A stretch of 64,000 bases of DNA from Myxococcales bacterium (GCA_022561775.1 JADFQO010000011.1:1-64000), one strand, 5' to 3'; counted from the first letter of the stretch, positions 1 to 8,664 are shown. Notes: generated by a model not told the origin, from the sequence alone. Program-made: numbers and translations.

Positions 1-594
1 GACGAGGGTGCGGCCTTCGTGTTCCTGGGCAGCGCCACCGGCATTGCCGATGGGAATCCCGCCACCGCGCACGCACAGCTGGAGTCAAACCAGGCCGGCG
101 CGTACCTGGGCTGGTCCGTCTCTGGCGCCGGGGACGTCAACGGCGACGGCTTTGCCGACGTGATTGTCGGCGCCCGGCTCTACGACGCGGGTCAATCGGA
201 CGAGGGCGCGGCCTTCGTGTTCCTGGGCAGCGCCGCCGGCATTGCCGATGGGAATCCCTCCACCGCACACGCGCAGCTCGAGTCGAACCAGGCCATCGCG
301 CGCCTGGGCAGCTCTGTCTCTGGCGCCGGGGACGTCAACGGCGACGGCTTCGCCGACGTGATCGTCGGCGCCCGGCTCTACGACGCGGGTCAATCGGACG
401 AGGGCGCGGCCTTCGTGTTTCTGGGCAGCGCCGCCGGCATTGCCGATGGGAATCCCTCCACCGCACACGCTCAGCTGGAGTCGAACCAGCAAAGCGCGCA
501 ACTGGGCCAGTCCGTCTCTAGCGCCGGGGACGTCAACGGCGACGGCTTCGCCGATGTGATCGTCGGCGCCTTTAGCTACGACGCGCCCGAGATC
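1..594 (+). repeat. Three 198-bp tandem coding repeats
   Basis: The unit starting GACGAGGG.GCGGCC recurs at positions 1, 199 and 397, exactly 198 bp apart, which is 66 codons. The copies are nearly identical at the DNA level, including many synonymous positions, and differ mainly around the variable segment after AQLESNQ. The array continues beyond the left edge. The high identity points to recent duplication or gene conversion. Confidence 0.85.
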
Positions 595-705
595 AGCGAG
601 GGCGCGGCCTTTGTGTTTCTGCCGGAGCCGGCCGCAACCGCCTCGCTGGTGTCGGGGTTGGCACTGCTCAGCTGGCTGCACCGGCGGCGCCGAAGTCCGA
701 TGTAG
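1..705 (+). CDS. FG-GAP repeat surface protein with PEP-CTERM anchor (5' end outside window)
   Basis: The reading frame is open from the first base, so the N-terminus lies upstream and only the last 234 codons are present. Three consecutive 66-residue repeats each carry the FG-GAP/integrin-like calcium loop DVNGDGFADVIVGA, preceded by a stretch with FVFLGSA.GIADGNP. In this family each repeat forms one blade of an extracellular beta-propeller. The tail is a PEP-CTERM sorting signal: FLPEP, a short hydrophobic helix, then an RRRR cluster five residues before the end. Such tails are recognised by an exosortase that sorts the protein to the surface. The stop is followed by convergent genes on the minus strand. 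The ligand or role of the propeller cannot be inferred. Confidence 0.85.
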   Translation, partial: DEGAAFVFLGSATGIADGNPATAHAQLESNQAGAYLGWSVSGAGDVNGDGFADVIVGARLYDAGQSDEGAAFVFLGSAAGIADGNPSTAHAQLESNQAIARLGSSVSGAGDVNGDGFADVIVGARLYDAGQSDEGAAFVFLGSAAGIADGNPSTAHAQLESNQQSAQLGQSVSSAGDVNGDGFADVIVGAFSYDAPEISEGAAFVFLPEPAATASLVSGLALLSWLHRRRRSPM

Positions 706-810
706 CTGGCGAGCCAGGGCGAAAGCATTCCCCGGCGCTCATCTAGCTACACCGACCCCCGTGTGGGGAAACTGTGGGGGATTTGCACGGGCGCGCGCCG
801 TGTCCCTCGT

Positions 811-3231
811 TCAGCCCAGCAGGCGCTCGTTCTTCGCGTCGTAGAGCGGCTGTTCGACGACTGTTGCAGCGCGTTTTTCACCGAGTATCGCGACTTCGAG
901 TTCGGTACCCGGCTCGCTGTGGGCGACGGGCAGATACGAGAACGCGATCGACTTCTGCAGCGTGTGTCCGTACCCGCCGGACGCCGCGTAGGCAATCGCC
1001 TCACCGTTCGCGAAGATCGGCTCGAAGCCACGGGCGTCGGCGTCTTTGGCGTCGATCACCAGGCAGCTGAGCGTGCGCTCGACGCCCGCTTCCTTCTGGC
1101 GCAACAGTGCGTCGCGGCCGATGAAGTCGCCCTTGTTGAAATCGACGAAGCGCTCCATGCCGGCTTCCAGGGGCGTCCAGTCCGCGGACATGTCGGAGCC
1201 CCAGAGCCGGTACGCCTTCTCGAGGCGCATCGAGTCGAGGGCCCGATATCCCCAGTCGACGATCCCGTACTGCTCGCCCTCTTGCATCAAGAGGTCGTAG
1301 AGATAACGCTGGTACTCCATCGGGTGGTGTAGCTCGTAACCGAGTTCCCCCACGAACGAGACCCGAAGCGTGCGAACCGGTGCCATCCCCACGCGCAGAT
1401 CCCTGCAGCGGAAGAACCGAAACGCCTGGTTCGAGATGTCGGTGTCCGTCTGCGCCTGCAGCAGATCACGCGAGTGCGGTCCCGCGAGTGTCAAGGTCGC
1501 GACTCGGCTGGTGGTGTTCTCGAGTCGGACGCTGCCGTCTTCGGGTAGGTGTCGCTCGATCCACGCGTAGTCGTGCAATTCGGTCGCCGCTGCGGAGACG
1601 AGGTAGTAGTGGTTCTCGCCGAGCTTGGTGACGGTGATGTCGCACTCGATTCCGCCTCGCGGAGTACACATCTGTGTCAGTGAGATTCGACCGGTGGACT
1701 TCGGGAGCTTGTTCGCGCACAGGGTGTCGAGAAAACGCTCCGCACCGGGCCCGGAGACTTGATATTTTGCGAAACTCGACTGGTCGAGCACGCCGAGCGA
1801 TGATCGGACGGCGCGGCACTCTTCACCGACGGCGTCATGCCAATTGGATCGACGAAACGAGTACTCGTCTTCCGCGGGGCCCTGTTTGGCGAACCAGAGC
1901 GGTCGCTCCCAACCAAAGCGCGCACCGTAGACGGCGCCCTTCGCGAGCAGCTTGTCGTAGAGCGGTCCGGTCTTCAGTGGACGCCCGGCCGGGAGTTCTT
2001 CTTCCGGGTAGTGGATCGCGTACTCGCGCTCGTAGATCTCGGTTCCGCGGGCGACCACGTACGTCGCCGAACTCGCGTAGTCGTCGAAGCGGCGAACGTC
2101 GAGTTCCCACATGTTGTCGCTCGGCTGCCCGTCGATGATCCATTCCGCCCCGTACTTTCCCGCGCCTCCGCTGAAGACGATGCCGAAGATGCTGAAGCCC
2201 GCGAGGACGTGAAAATTCTTCAGGCCCGGGGCGGCGCCCATCAGACAGTGCCCATCTGGCGTGTAGCCGTCCGGTCCGTTGACGATCGTGCGGATCGGCG
2301 CATCCGCAAATGCGGGCACCCGCTCCGCGCAGCCCGCGAGCGACTCCTCGAGCCGCTCCATCGCGGGTTCGAGCAGACTGCTGTGAAAGTTTTCGGGGAT
2401 TCCGTCTACCGCCCACGCCACGGTATTGCGCTCGAAGGGGCCGACGAGCAGGCCACCGCCCTCTTCGCGGATGTAGTACGAGCAATCCGGATCTCGCAGC
2501 ACCGGTAACTCGACTTCCAGATCCTGCACGACTTTCAGCGGTTCGGTGATCAGGTAGTGGTGCTCGAGAGGGATGATCGGAAGTTCGAGCCCGACCATCC
2601 GCCCGATCTGCCTCGCCCATTGACCCGCGGCATTCACGACGACGTCCGCGCGAATGTCGCCCTTGTCGGTCTTGACGATCCAGCTGTCACCGGATCGCTC
2701 GATCGCCTTCACGCTCGTGTTGCGGTTGATCTCTGCTCCACGGGAGGTGGCTCCCTTCGCGAGAGCGTGCGTGACGCCGGTCGGATCGACGTAACCGTCT
2801 GTGGGGATGTAAGCGATCGCCTTGGCGTCGTCGAAGTTGGCAAGCGGGTGGAGTTCACGTGCGCGATCGGGGGTGATGACCTCGAACGGAAGGCCGAGTG
2901 TCTCGGCGATTCCCTTGCGGTTGTGGAATTCGTCGACGCGATCCTGCGAGGTTCCGATCCGCAGGCTCCCGCACGCGTGGAAGTCTACGGCCTGCCCGGT
3001 CTCGGCCTCGAGCGTGTTGAAGAGCTCGAGGCTGTACTGGAGAACCTTCATCAGGTTCCAGCTCGAAATCATCTGCGTGCACAGGCCCGCCGCGTGCCAC
3101 GTCGAGCCACTCGTGAGTTCGTTTTCCTCGACGAGCGTGACGTCGCTCCAACCGAGCTTGGTCAGGTGGTAGAGGATGCTGCAGCCGGCGACGCCACCGC
3201 CGATGACGACGACTTTCGATTGACTTCGCAT
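811..3231 (-). CDS. Dimethylglycine/sarcosine dehydrogenase-like FAD and folate enzyme
   Basis: The 806-residue protein has the DMGDH/sarcosine dehydrogenase architecture: an N-terminal DAO-type FAD domain (dinucleotide motif VVVIGGGVAGCS, residues 7-18), a central FAO_M-like segment, and a C-terminal GcvT aminomethyltransferase pair from about residue 430. The motif STWHAAGL contains the histidine (H46) that carries FAD covalently in DMGDH. Enzymes of this family oxidatively remove an N-methyl group and pass it to tetrahydrofolate. The substrate (dimethylglycine, sarcosine or another secondary or tertiary amine) is not decided by sequence. It lies downstream of, and in the same direction as, another FAD amine oxidase (91-bp gap), so the two are probably co-transcribed. 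Length is normal for the family. Confidence 0.85.
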   Translation of the reverse strand: MRSQSKVVVIGGGVAGCSILYHLTKLGWSDVTLVEENELTSGSTWHAAGLCTQMISSWNLMKVLQYSLELFNTLEAETGQAVDFHACGSLRIGTSQDRVDEFHNRKGIAETLGLPFEVITPDRARELHPLANFDDAKAIAYIPTDGYVDPTGVTHALAKGATSRGAEINRNTSVKAIERSGDSWIVKTDKGDIRADVVVNAAGQWARQIGRMVGLELPIIPLEHHYLITEPLKVVQDLEVELPVLRDPDCSYYIREEGGGLLVGPFERNTVAWAVDGIPENFHSSLLEPAMERLEESLAGCAERVPAFADAPIRTIVNGPDGYTPDGHCLMGAAPGLKNFHVLAGFSIFGIVFSGGAGKYGAEWIIDGQPSDNMWELDVRRFDDYASSATYVVARGTEIYEREYAIHYPEEELPAGRPLKTGPLYDKLLAKGAVYGARFGWERPLWFAKQGPAEDEYSFRRSNWHDAVGEECRAVRSSLGVLDQSSFAKYQVSGPGAERFLDTLCANKLPKSTGRISLTQMCTPRGGIECDITVTKLGENHYYLVSAAATELHDYAWIERHLPEDGSVRLENTTSRVATLTLAGPHSRDLLQAQTDTDISNQAFRFFRCRDLRVGMAPVRTLRVSFVGELGYELHHPMEYQRYLYDLLMQEGEQYGIVDWGYRALDSMRLEKAYRLWGSDMSADWTPLEAGMERFVDFNKGDFIGRDALLRQKEAGVERTLSCLVIDAKDADARGFEPIFANGEAIAYAASGGYGHTLQKSIAFSYLPVAHSEPGTELEVAILGEKRAATVVEQPLYDAKNERLLG

Positions 3232-3321
3232 TTTCGAGGAACCTCTACTAACTCCGCCAAGGGCGGGGGAGTGTACGTGGAATCTCGAGGGCTCCCAAGG
3301 GCTGTTCGCTGCGGGTGGGGA

Positions 3322-4815
3322 TCACGAGTCGAATCCGAGGCCCGCGAAATCGAGCATGCGCAGCCAGAGGCCGCGCCGCCCCTCGTTCTCGTCCGCGCGC
3401 GCGAGTCCGCGCTGGGTGAGCCGGACTGCGATGGAGCGGATCGGCTCGGGGGGCCACGGGAAGGGCCGTTTGCGCAAGAAGTCCAGCGCGAGATGGGGCA
3501 GGTCGGGGGAATCGAGCAGGTCGAGCGCCACCCGTGCGCCAAATCGGGATGCGAAGACGCCGAGCCCTGTGTAACCGATCGCCCAGGAGACGCGGCGCTC
3601 GTAGGCGGTCCCCACGTCCATGCAGAAGCGGGTGGTGGTCGAGATCGGCCCGCCCCATCGGTGGCTGAAGCGGAGCCCCTCGAGTTGGGGAAAGGTTTGG
3701 AAGAAGCGCCGAGAGAGGCCCTCGAAGCTTTCGGATCGCTGCTGGAAACGATCGTCCGTGCGGCCGCCGTAGTGGTAGATGGCGTCGTAGCCGCCCCAGA
3801 GGATTCGGTTGTCGCTCGTGAGTCGGTAGTAGTGGAATTGATTCGCGCTGTCGCCGACACCCTGGCGGTTGCGCCACCCGACGCGCTCGAGCTGGGCTTC
3901 CGACAGCGGTTCCGTCATCAGCACGTAGTCCCAGATCGGGATCGAAGCCCGTCGCATGCGGCGCAGCGGGCTGCGAAAAGCGTTCGTGGCGAGCACTGCC
4001 TTGCGCGCGCGGACACTGCCCGACGCGCCGCGCAATTCGATTCCGGCACCAAAGCGAGCAATGCGATCGACAGAACTCTGCTCGTACAGACGAACGCCGA
4101 GGCGCAAGACGCTGTCGCGCAGTCCCCAGGTGAGACGAGCCGGATCGAGGATGGCCCCGCAGCGGCGCCAGACCCCCGCGCAGTAGGTGTGAGAGTCGAG
4201 TTCCTCGCGGACCGCGTCGCGATCGAGCCACTCCACGTCGTACCCGAAATGCTCGAGATCGGCGCAGTGCTCGCGCAGATCCTCGACCTGGTAGGGAGCC
4301 GTCGCGACCGCAAGGACTCCATTCTCTTCGACATCCGCTTCGATCTTGTGCCGCTTCAATGAAGCGAGCAGCTCCCGGTAGTTTTCGAGGCCGAGTTTCT
4401 CGAGCATTTCGATCTCGTCGGGAAAATGGCTGAGCCCGTTGAAGAGACCATGGGTGAGGGACGGGTCCGCGAAGCCTCCATTGCGCCCGGAGGCACCTTC
4501 CCCGACAGACTTTGCTTCCAGGAGTACGACGTCTCGGTCGGGGTCGGTTTCCTTCGCTTGCAGTGCAGCCCAGAGTCCGGTGAAACCTCCGCCCACAACG
4601 ACGAGATCGGTTTCTTCGCGGCAGCTCAGGGCCGGGCTGGGAGTGGGTCGTTCGGGTCGGTCGAGCCAAAAACAGCTGGGGCTTGCGTCGACGAGCGCCA
4701 GTAAGTGGGGTTCGATGGGTAGCTCCTTCCGGCGGCGCGATTTCCCCCGCCGGTCGGCACCTTGGAGCGAGCCGCTCCCGATGCGGAGGCGGGAGTATAT
4801 GGTCGTTGGTCGCAT
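3322..4815 (-). CDS. FAD-dependent amine oxidoreductase (gamma-glutamylputrescine oxidase-like)
   Basis: This is a DAO-family flavoprotein with dinucleotide motif DLVVVGGGFTGLWAA and the GRNGGF motif typical of the PuuB/OrdL subgroup, which oxidises gamma-glutamylputrescine or similar secondary amines. The last ~380 residues match the family throughout (for example IGYTGLGVFASRFGA near the FAD C-terminal contact). The start is uncertain. The coordinates use an in-frame ATG at 4815 without a clear ribosome-binding site, and the open frame reaches a GTG at 4884. The only strong Shine-Dalgarno (GGAAGGAG, minus strand near 4730) sits before an ATC codon at 4716, exactly where family homology begins. 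It probably forms an operon with the DMGDH-like gene downstream and is divergent from a sodium:solute symporter. Confidence 0.75.
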   Translation of the reverse strand: MRPTTIYSRLRIGSGSLQGADRRGKSRRRKELPIEPHLLALVDASPSCFWLDRPERPTPSPALSCREETDLVVVGGGFTGLWAALQAKETDPDRDVVLLEAKSVGEGASGRNGGFADPSLTHGLFNGLSHFPDEIEMLEKLGLENYRELLASLKRHKIEADVEENGVLAVATAPYQVEDLREHCADLEHFGYDVEWLDRDAVREELDSHTYCAGVWRRCGAILDPARLTWGLRDSVLRLGVRLYEQSSVDRIARFGAGIELRGASGSVRARKAVLATNAFRSPLRRMRRASIPIWDYVLMTEPLSEAQLERVGWRNRQGVGDSANQFHYYRLTSDNRILWGGYDAIYHYGGRTDDRFQQRSESFEGLSRRFFQTFPQLEGLRFSHRWGGPISTTTRFCMDVGTAYERRVSWAIGYTGLGVFASRFGARVALDLLDSPDLPHLALDFLRKRPFPWPPEPIRSIAVRLTQRGLARADENEGRRGLWLRMLDFAGLGFDS

Positions 4816-5169
4816 TGACAATGGGATCGGCGGCTTCGAACCCGCAGCCCGCAGCTCCGAGGTGGTTTTCGTCTCGTAGAACACCGGGGCCGGGCGTCCA
4901 GCCGATCCAGCATGACGCGGGCTACAGAGGGTCTTCGAGCAGCCGATAAGCGACGCTGGCGGATCGCGGAGAGAGAGGCTACGGGTGCCGTTTGATTTCG
5001 TCGTTCACAATGATTTCCAGGGAGTTTGTACCATCTTCTGCCGACGCCCGTGACGCCGTGGGTGCGGCAGTCGGTGGGGGGCCCAGCGGTCGCCGGGGTG
5101 CCGGACCCGATCGGTGTCGACCCCCCAACGGCTGACATCGGATAGTTCGAGGATTCGAGTCGGAGGGTC
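4816..5169. other. Divergent intergenic region between amine oxidase and symporter
   Basis: About 350 bases separate the assumed start of the minus-strand oxidoreductase from the symporter start. The region must hold promoters for both directions, but I could not identify a convincing -35/-10 pair, operator dyad or RNA element. GGAGGGTC directly before the ATG at 5170 is the symporter ribosome-binding site. Confidence 0.4.
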
Positions 5170-6663
5170 ATGGACCACCCCTATCTCTCGTGGATCGATT
5201 ACGCGGTGCTCGGCGCCTACCTGCTGGGCATGCTCGGCGTCGGCTACTACATCCTGCGCAAGGTCCCCAGCTTCGAGGAATTCCTCGTCGCCGGGCGCTC
5301 GATGACAACTCCGATCCTCGTCTGCACGCTCGCTTCCACCTACTACGGGCTCGACGTCCTCTTCGGAACCTCCGAGATGTCTTTCAACAACGGGGTGGTC
5401 GCCTTCTTCGGCTACTCGCAGCTCTCGCTCGGCTTCTATTTTTTTGCCGCGATTGCGCTTAGCGAGAGGCTGCGCGCTGCAAAATTCACGTCGCTGCCCG
5501 AGATCCTCGAAAGACATTACGGGCTGACAGCCGGGATCTTGGGTGGCTTCGCGTCGCTCTTCTATTCGCTCCCGGCGCTGGCACTCTTCGGGCTCGGGCG
5601 GCTGTGCGAAGTGGTGTTCGGGTTCGACGCGCGGCTCGGCGCACTCCTGCTCGGAGGCGTCGCACTTCTCTACACGCTGTGGGGCGGCCTCTGGGCTGTC
5701 GCGATCACGGACACCATCCAATTCGTCCTGATGTGCGTGACCCTCGCGATCGCGATCCCGATTCTGATGGCGAATATCGGCGGTTTCGACGCGGTGGCGT
5801 CGGCGGTCCCTGTCGGCCATTTCGCGATTTTCGGCGACATGCCGGTCTGGCTGATGCTGGCCTATGCGGCCACCGGAATCAGCATCCTGGTCGACCCCGG
5901 TTTCTACCAGCGCATCTTCGCCGCAAAATCCGCCCGCCAGGCGCGCAACGGGATGCTGCTGAGCCTGCTCATCTGGTTCGCCTACGACTGGCTGGTGGTC
6001 GCGGGAGGCATGCTCGCGGCTGCGGGAGTCAATTCCGGGACCCTGCCCGCGCAGCTTCATTCGAACGACGCACTGCTGACGGCGGTGGTGTACGCGCTGC
6101 CGGCGGGCCTCGCCGGCTTGTTTCTGGCGGGTGTCCTGGCCACCGCGATGTCGACGATCGACAGCTACTCGCTGGTCGCCGGCGCCAACCTCTCCTACGA
6201 CCTCTATCGCCCTCTGGCGAGGCATCGGGTGACCGATCGCGAACTCGTTCGCTTGACGAAGTGGGGGATCGTTCTCTCCTGGACGCTCGGCTACTTGCTC
6301 GCCTACGTGTTCGACAAGTTGATGGCGCTATGGGTCTTCCAGGCGACCGCACTGACCTCCACGGTCCTGGTTCCGATCTTCGCCTGTCTGTTCTGGAAGG
6401 GGAAGAAGACGCCGACGGCGTGCCTGTTGAGCTTCGCCTTGGGCCTGGTCAGCGTGATCGCGTTCTACTCCACGATCAAGTTCTTCGGCGAACCGAATTC
6501 GTTATACGGCACCTACATCTGGTCGTTTTCACTCTGGGGTTCGAGATACGAGATCTGGCAGGAGTACGCGCTCTTCTTCACGCTCCCGCTGAGCGCAATC
6601 GGATTTCTGATCGGAAACTGTTTTGGGAACAACTACGTGCCACCCGAGCGAGGGGCTGCTTGA
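5170..6663 (+). CDS. Sodium:solute symporter (SSS family)
   Basis: The 497-residue, very hydrophobic protein has about 13 predicted transmembrane segments. It shows SSS family features: an N-terminal YxxxGxxxxGYYILRKVPSFEEFLVAGRS-like opening (helix, basic loop, then the AGR motif), a TLASTYYG sodium-site region in TM1-2, and LATAMSTIDSYSLVAGANLSYDLY in the region equivalent to TM8. SSS carriers use the sodium gradient to import small solutes such as proline, pantothenate, choline or other organic cations. The adjacent amine-oxidising enzymes suggest an amine or amino-acid substrate, but that is inference. The ATG is preceded by GGAGGGTC. A 57-residue membrane protein follows two bases after the stop. 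Confidence 0.88.
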   Translation: MDHPYLSWIDYAVLGAYLLGMLGVGYYILRKVPSFEEFLVAGRSMTTPILVCTLASTYYGLDVLFGTSEMSFNNGVVAFFGYSQLSLGFYFFAAIALSERLRAAKFTSLPEILERHYGLTAGILGGFASLFYSLPALALFGLGRLCEVVFGFDARLGALLLGGVALLYTLWGGLWAVAITDTIQFVLMCVTLAIAIPILMANIGGFDAVASAVPVGHFAIFGDMPVWLMLAYAATGISILVDPGFYQRIFAAKSARQARNGMLLSLLIWFAYDWLVVAGGMLAAAGVNSGTLPAQLHSNDALLTAVVYALPAGLAGLFLAGVLATAMSTIDSYSLVAGANLSYDLYRPLARHRVTDRELVRLTKWGIVLSWTLGYLLAYVFDKLMALWVFQATALTSTVLVPIFACLFWKGKKTPTACLLSFALGLVSVIAFYSTIKFFGEPNSLYGTYIWSFSLWGSRYEIWQEYALFFTLPLSAIGFLIGNCFGNNYVPPERGAA

Positions 6664-6665
6664 CG

Positions 6666-6839
6666 ATGAACGGATGGGATCTCTTTACCTGGTTCAACAG
6701 CGCGCTGCTGGCCGGAGCCGCTGTGGTCATCTTCGTTCTCTTTCTCAAAGACGCCCGTGGCATCCTCTCGGGCAAGGGACGGGAGGGCGACAGCGGGCAA
6801 GGCGACGCGCAAGCTGGCGCAGATCCAGATCGCTCCTAG
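6666..6839 (+). CDS. Small single-pass membrane protein paired with the SSS symporter
   Basis: A 57-codon ORF starts two bases after the symporter stop, so the two are probably translationally coupled. Residues 1-13 are aromatic and polar (MNGWDLFTWF), residues 14-28 form one hydrophobic helix (ALLAGAAVVIFVLFL), and the rest is a charged Gly/Asp/Gln-rich tail. Tiny membrane partners directly behind SSS and NSS carriers are known as small accessory subunits. The arrangement supports such a role, but the sequence is too short for a firm family call. Its TAG stop lies inside the first copy of a 63-bp repeat. Confidence 0.6.
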   Translation: MNGWDLFTWFNSALLAGAAVVIFVLFLKDARGILSGKGREGDSGQGDAQAGADPDRS

Positions 6840-6966
6840 CGGGCGAATCCTTTGGATTCGCTTGCGTCGTCGCGCACCCCCATTCTGGGGTCACGCTCCT
6901 AGCGGGCGAATCCTTTGGATTCGCTTGCGGCGTCGCGCGACCCCCATTCTGGGGTCACGCTCCTAG
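6831..6966. repeat. 63-bp tandem repeat with two hairpins per unit (REP-like, between converging genes)
   Basis: Unit 1 (6831-6893) and unit 2 (6894-6957) differ by one substitution and one inserted G, and a third copy begins at 6958 (CGCTCCTAG). Each unit carries two perfect inverted repeats: GCGAATCC-TTT-GGATTCGC and CCCC-ATTCT-GGGG. CGCTCCTAG contains the palindrome CTAG, which supplies TAG on both strands: the plus-strand 57-aa gene stops in the first CTAG, and the minus-strand permease gene stops in the third. The element is probably a bidirectional terminator or REP-like element. Confidence 0.8.
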
Positions 6967-8438
6967 ACGTTGGGCGAGATCAGCCGACGGCCGCCGGGTC
7001 CTTCGGGGGCGGTCGGACCGCGGGGGCTCGCGCTCTCGCGCAGAGCCAGCAGGCGCATACCGATCCCATAGACCAGCGCCGGCAAGATACTTGCGGCCAC
7101 GGATGCGGGTAGGTACCGGGAGAGCTGGTGGATTTCGCCGCTGATCGGGTTGTACATCACGACGTAGACAACCTGCCCGAGCAGCAGCGATCCGAGCGCG
7201 ACCCAATTGTAGCCCCGGTGAAAGTAATACTCGCCGCTCGGGTCGTCCTCGAAGAGGGCCCGCAGATTCAGCTTCTGCTTGCGCAGGAAGAAATAGTCGG
7301 TGAGCAGGATGCCCGAAATCGGCGCATACATGGTGCCGTTGTAGGCGAGAAAGGCGTCACCCAGGCTGAAGAGTTGGTGGGGCCAAAACACGAACGGAAG
7401 GCACGGAACGATCAGCAGCAGCATGAGTTGCCACCACGGCGTCGCGCGAAACCGCTTGACGTGTCGCATCGCGAGGCCACTGGCAAAAAGCGAGACAGCG
7501 GTCGACGTGACGTTGGCGAGTGCAACGAAGGCCAGCGCAAGAATTCCCATGACGACTCCACCGAGGGGGATCATCCACTCGGTGGGATCATTGGACCCCA
7601 CGACTAGCGCGGAAAACAGCCCAATGCAGCACGCGACGGCGCCGGAAAATCCCAGCTGGATGATCTCGGGATAGATCGCGTTGCGCTGGCTGCGGGTATT
7701 GCGCGCGAGAAATCCCACCCCACCCCACCACGAGATCCCCGAAGCGATGCCGAGTTCGACGGCGATCACGTAATTGGTGGTCGGATTGGGTCCGGGGTCG
7801 AGCGGAGGAGCCGCGGCGATCGCTTCCCAGCCGTAGTCGTGAAACAACGTGTAGAACAGGAACGCGATCAGGATTCCGATTCCCGGGGCGATGATCGAAT
7901 TCGCCACGCTCAACAGGTGCACGCCGCGCGTGACGATCAGATACGAGAGCCAGAGGCCAAGCGCGACGCCTGCACCGACGATCCAATTGCCGGTCTGGTA
8001 TCCAAGTGCTTCCACGATGTTTCGGATGCCGTTTCCGAACATCACGAGCAGCAACCCCGACCAGCCGATCATGTTGATCAGGTAGAAAAGCAGCGGGATC
8101 TTGACGCCGCGCTGGCCGAAGGCCGGCTTGCAGCAGTCGATCTGTTCGATCCCGTAGCGCTGACAACCGAGGCCGAGCGCCATCGTGGTGATGAAGATGC
8201 CGATCAGGTTTCCGGCGATCAGACAGACGATGCCTTGAACCGCGCCGACGAGTTCGGCCACGAAGCTGCCCGTTAGGAAACACCAGGTCGCGATCGAGTA
8301 GGCGAAACAAGTGGTGTGTGCGCTCGCCGTCCCGTACTCGCGCTCGCCGATCAACAGGGGCAGGCGCCCGAAGGCGCTGTCCTCCTGGGTTGGCGAATCG
8401 GAGCGGTCCGCTTCGGAGTCGAAGGCGTCGGCGCTCAT
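6963..8438 (-). CDS. NCS1-type nucleobase/hydantoin:cation symporter
   Basis: The 491-residue polytopic protein (about 12 helices) resembles the nucleobase:cation symporter-1 family. Clues are a hydrophilic N-terminus, the GxxSxxWWGGxGFLARN-like region, TDYFFLRKQKLNLRALFE in the loop typical of the family's second half, and a soluble tail. NCS1 carriers import cytosine, purines, uracil, hydantoins or allantoin with H+ or Na+. An M20 amidohydrolase that could act on ureido compounds lies 9.5 kb away, which fits but does not prove such a substrate. The ATG at 8438 was chosen because the preceding 20 codons look non-coding and a weak AAAGGA lies upstream. A 68-aa membrane protein ends 19 bases before this start. 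The stop lies at the edge of the 63-bp repeat array. Confidence 0.82.
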   Translation of the reverse strand: MSADAFDSEADRSDSPTQEDSAFGRLPLLIGEREYGTASAHTTCFAYSIATWCFLTGSFVAELVGAVQGIVCLIAGNLIGIFITTMALGLGCQRYGIEQIDCCKPAFGQRGVKIPLLFYLINMIGWSGLLLVMFGNGIRNIVEALGYQTGNWIVGAGVALGLWLSYLIVTRGVHLLSVANSIIAPGIGILIAFLFYTLFHDYGWEAIAAAPPLDPGPNPTTNYVIAVELGIASGISWWGGVGFLARNTRSQRNAIYPEIIQLGFSGAVACCIGLFSALVVGSNDPTEWMIPLGGVVMGILALAFVALANVTSTAVSLFASGLAMRHVKRFRATPWWQLMLLLIVPCLPFVFWPHQLFSLGDAFLAYNGTMYAPISGILLTDYFFLRKQKLNLRALFEDDPSGEYYFHRGYNWVALGSLLLGQVVYVVMYNPISGEIHQLSRYLPASVAASILPALVYGIGMRLLALRESASPRGPTAPEGPGGRRLISPNV

Positions 8439-8457
8439 CGGCGGTTTCGCGGTCCTT

Positions 8458-8664
8458 TCACCCGGCAAACCACCACAGCGCGATCGCCGGTATGACAACC
8501 GAACCCACGATGCAGAAAAACCAGTCCAGGGCTGTGAAACCGCCGATGTCCGAATCGTCGAGCGCTTCGAGTTCTTCGATTCTGCGCTCGAGATCCTCGA
8601 CGAGTCGCTCGCGGTCTGCTTGCTCCGCGCTCGTGTGGAAATCGGTTCGGGGCTGGTCGGACAT
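8458..8664 (-). CDS. Small coiled-coil membrane protein preceding the NCS1 permease
   Basis: This 68-residue ORF has a hydrophilic N-terminal half with a heptad-like acidic/basic helix (REDLERRIEEL-type, about residues 18-36) and a C-terminal hydrophobic segment (about residues 47-65, ending LWWFAG). The ATG at 8664 has GCGGAG four bases upstream, and the longer open frame upstream looks non-coding. It lies 19 bases before the NCS1 permease on the same strand, so the two are probably co-transcribed. By analogy with small accessory subunits of other carriers it may modulate the permease. No family was recognised. Confidence 0.6.
   Translation of the reverse strand: MSDQPRTDFHTSAEQADRERLVEDLERRIEELEALDDSDIGGFTALDWFFCIVGSVVIPAIALWWFAG

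Noticed and set aside
2557-4362. Long plus-strand open frame (601 codons) across two minus-strand flavoprotein genes
   Set aside because: It is antisense to two genes with full domain motifs. The translation is Arg/Ala/Val-rich and spans a gene boundary, as expected for GC-rich shadow frames.
6757-6966. Open frames that read through the 63-bp repeats into repeated peptides
   Set aside because: The repeat is hairpin-forming and lies between two stop codons. Peptide similarity only reflects DNA duplication.
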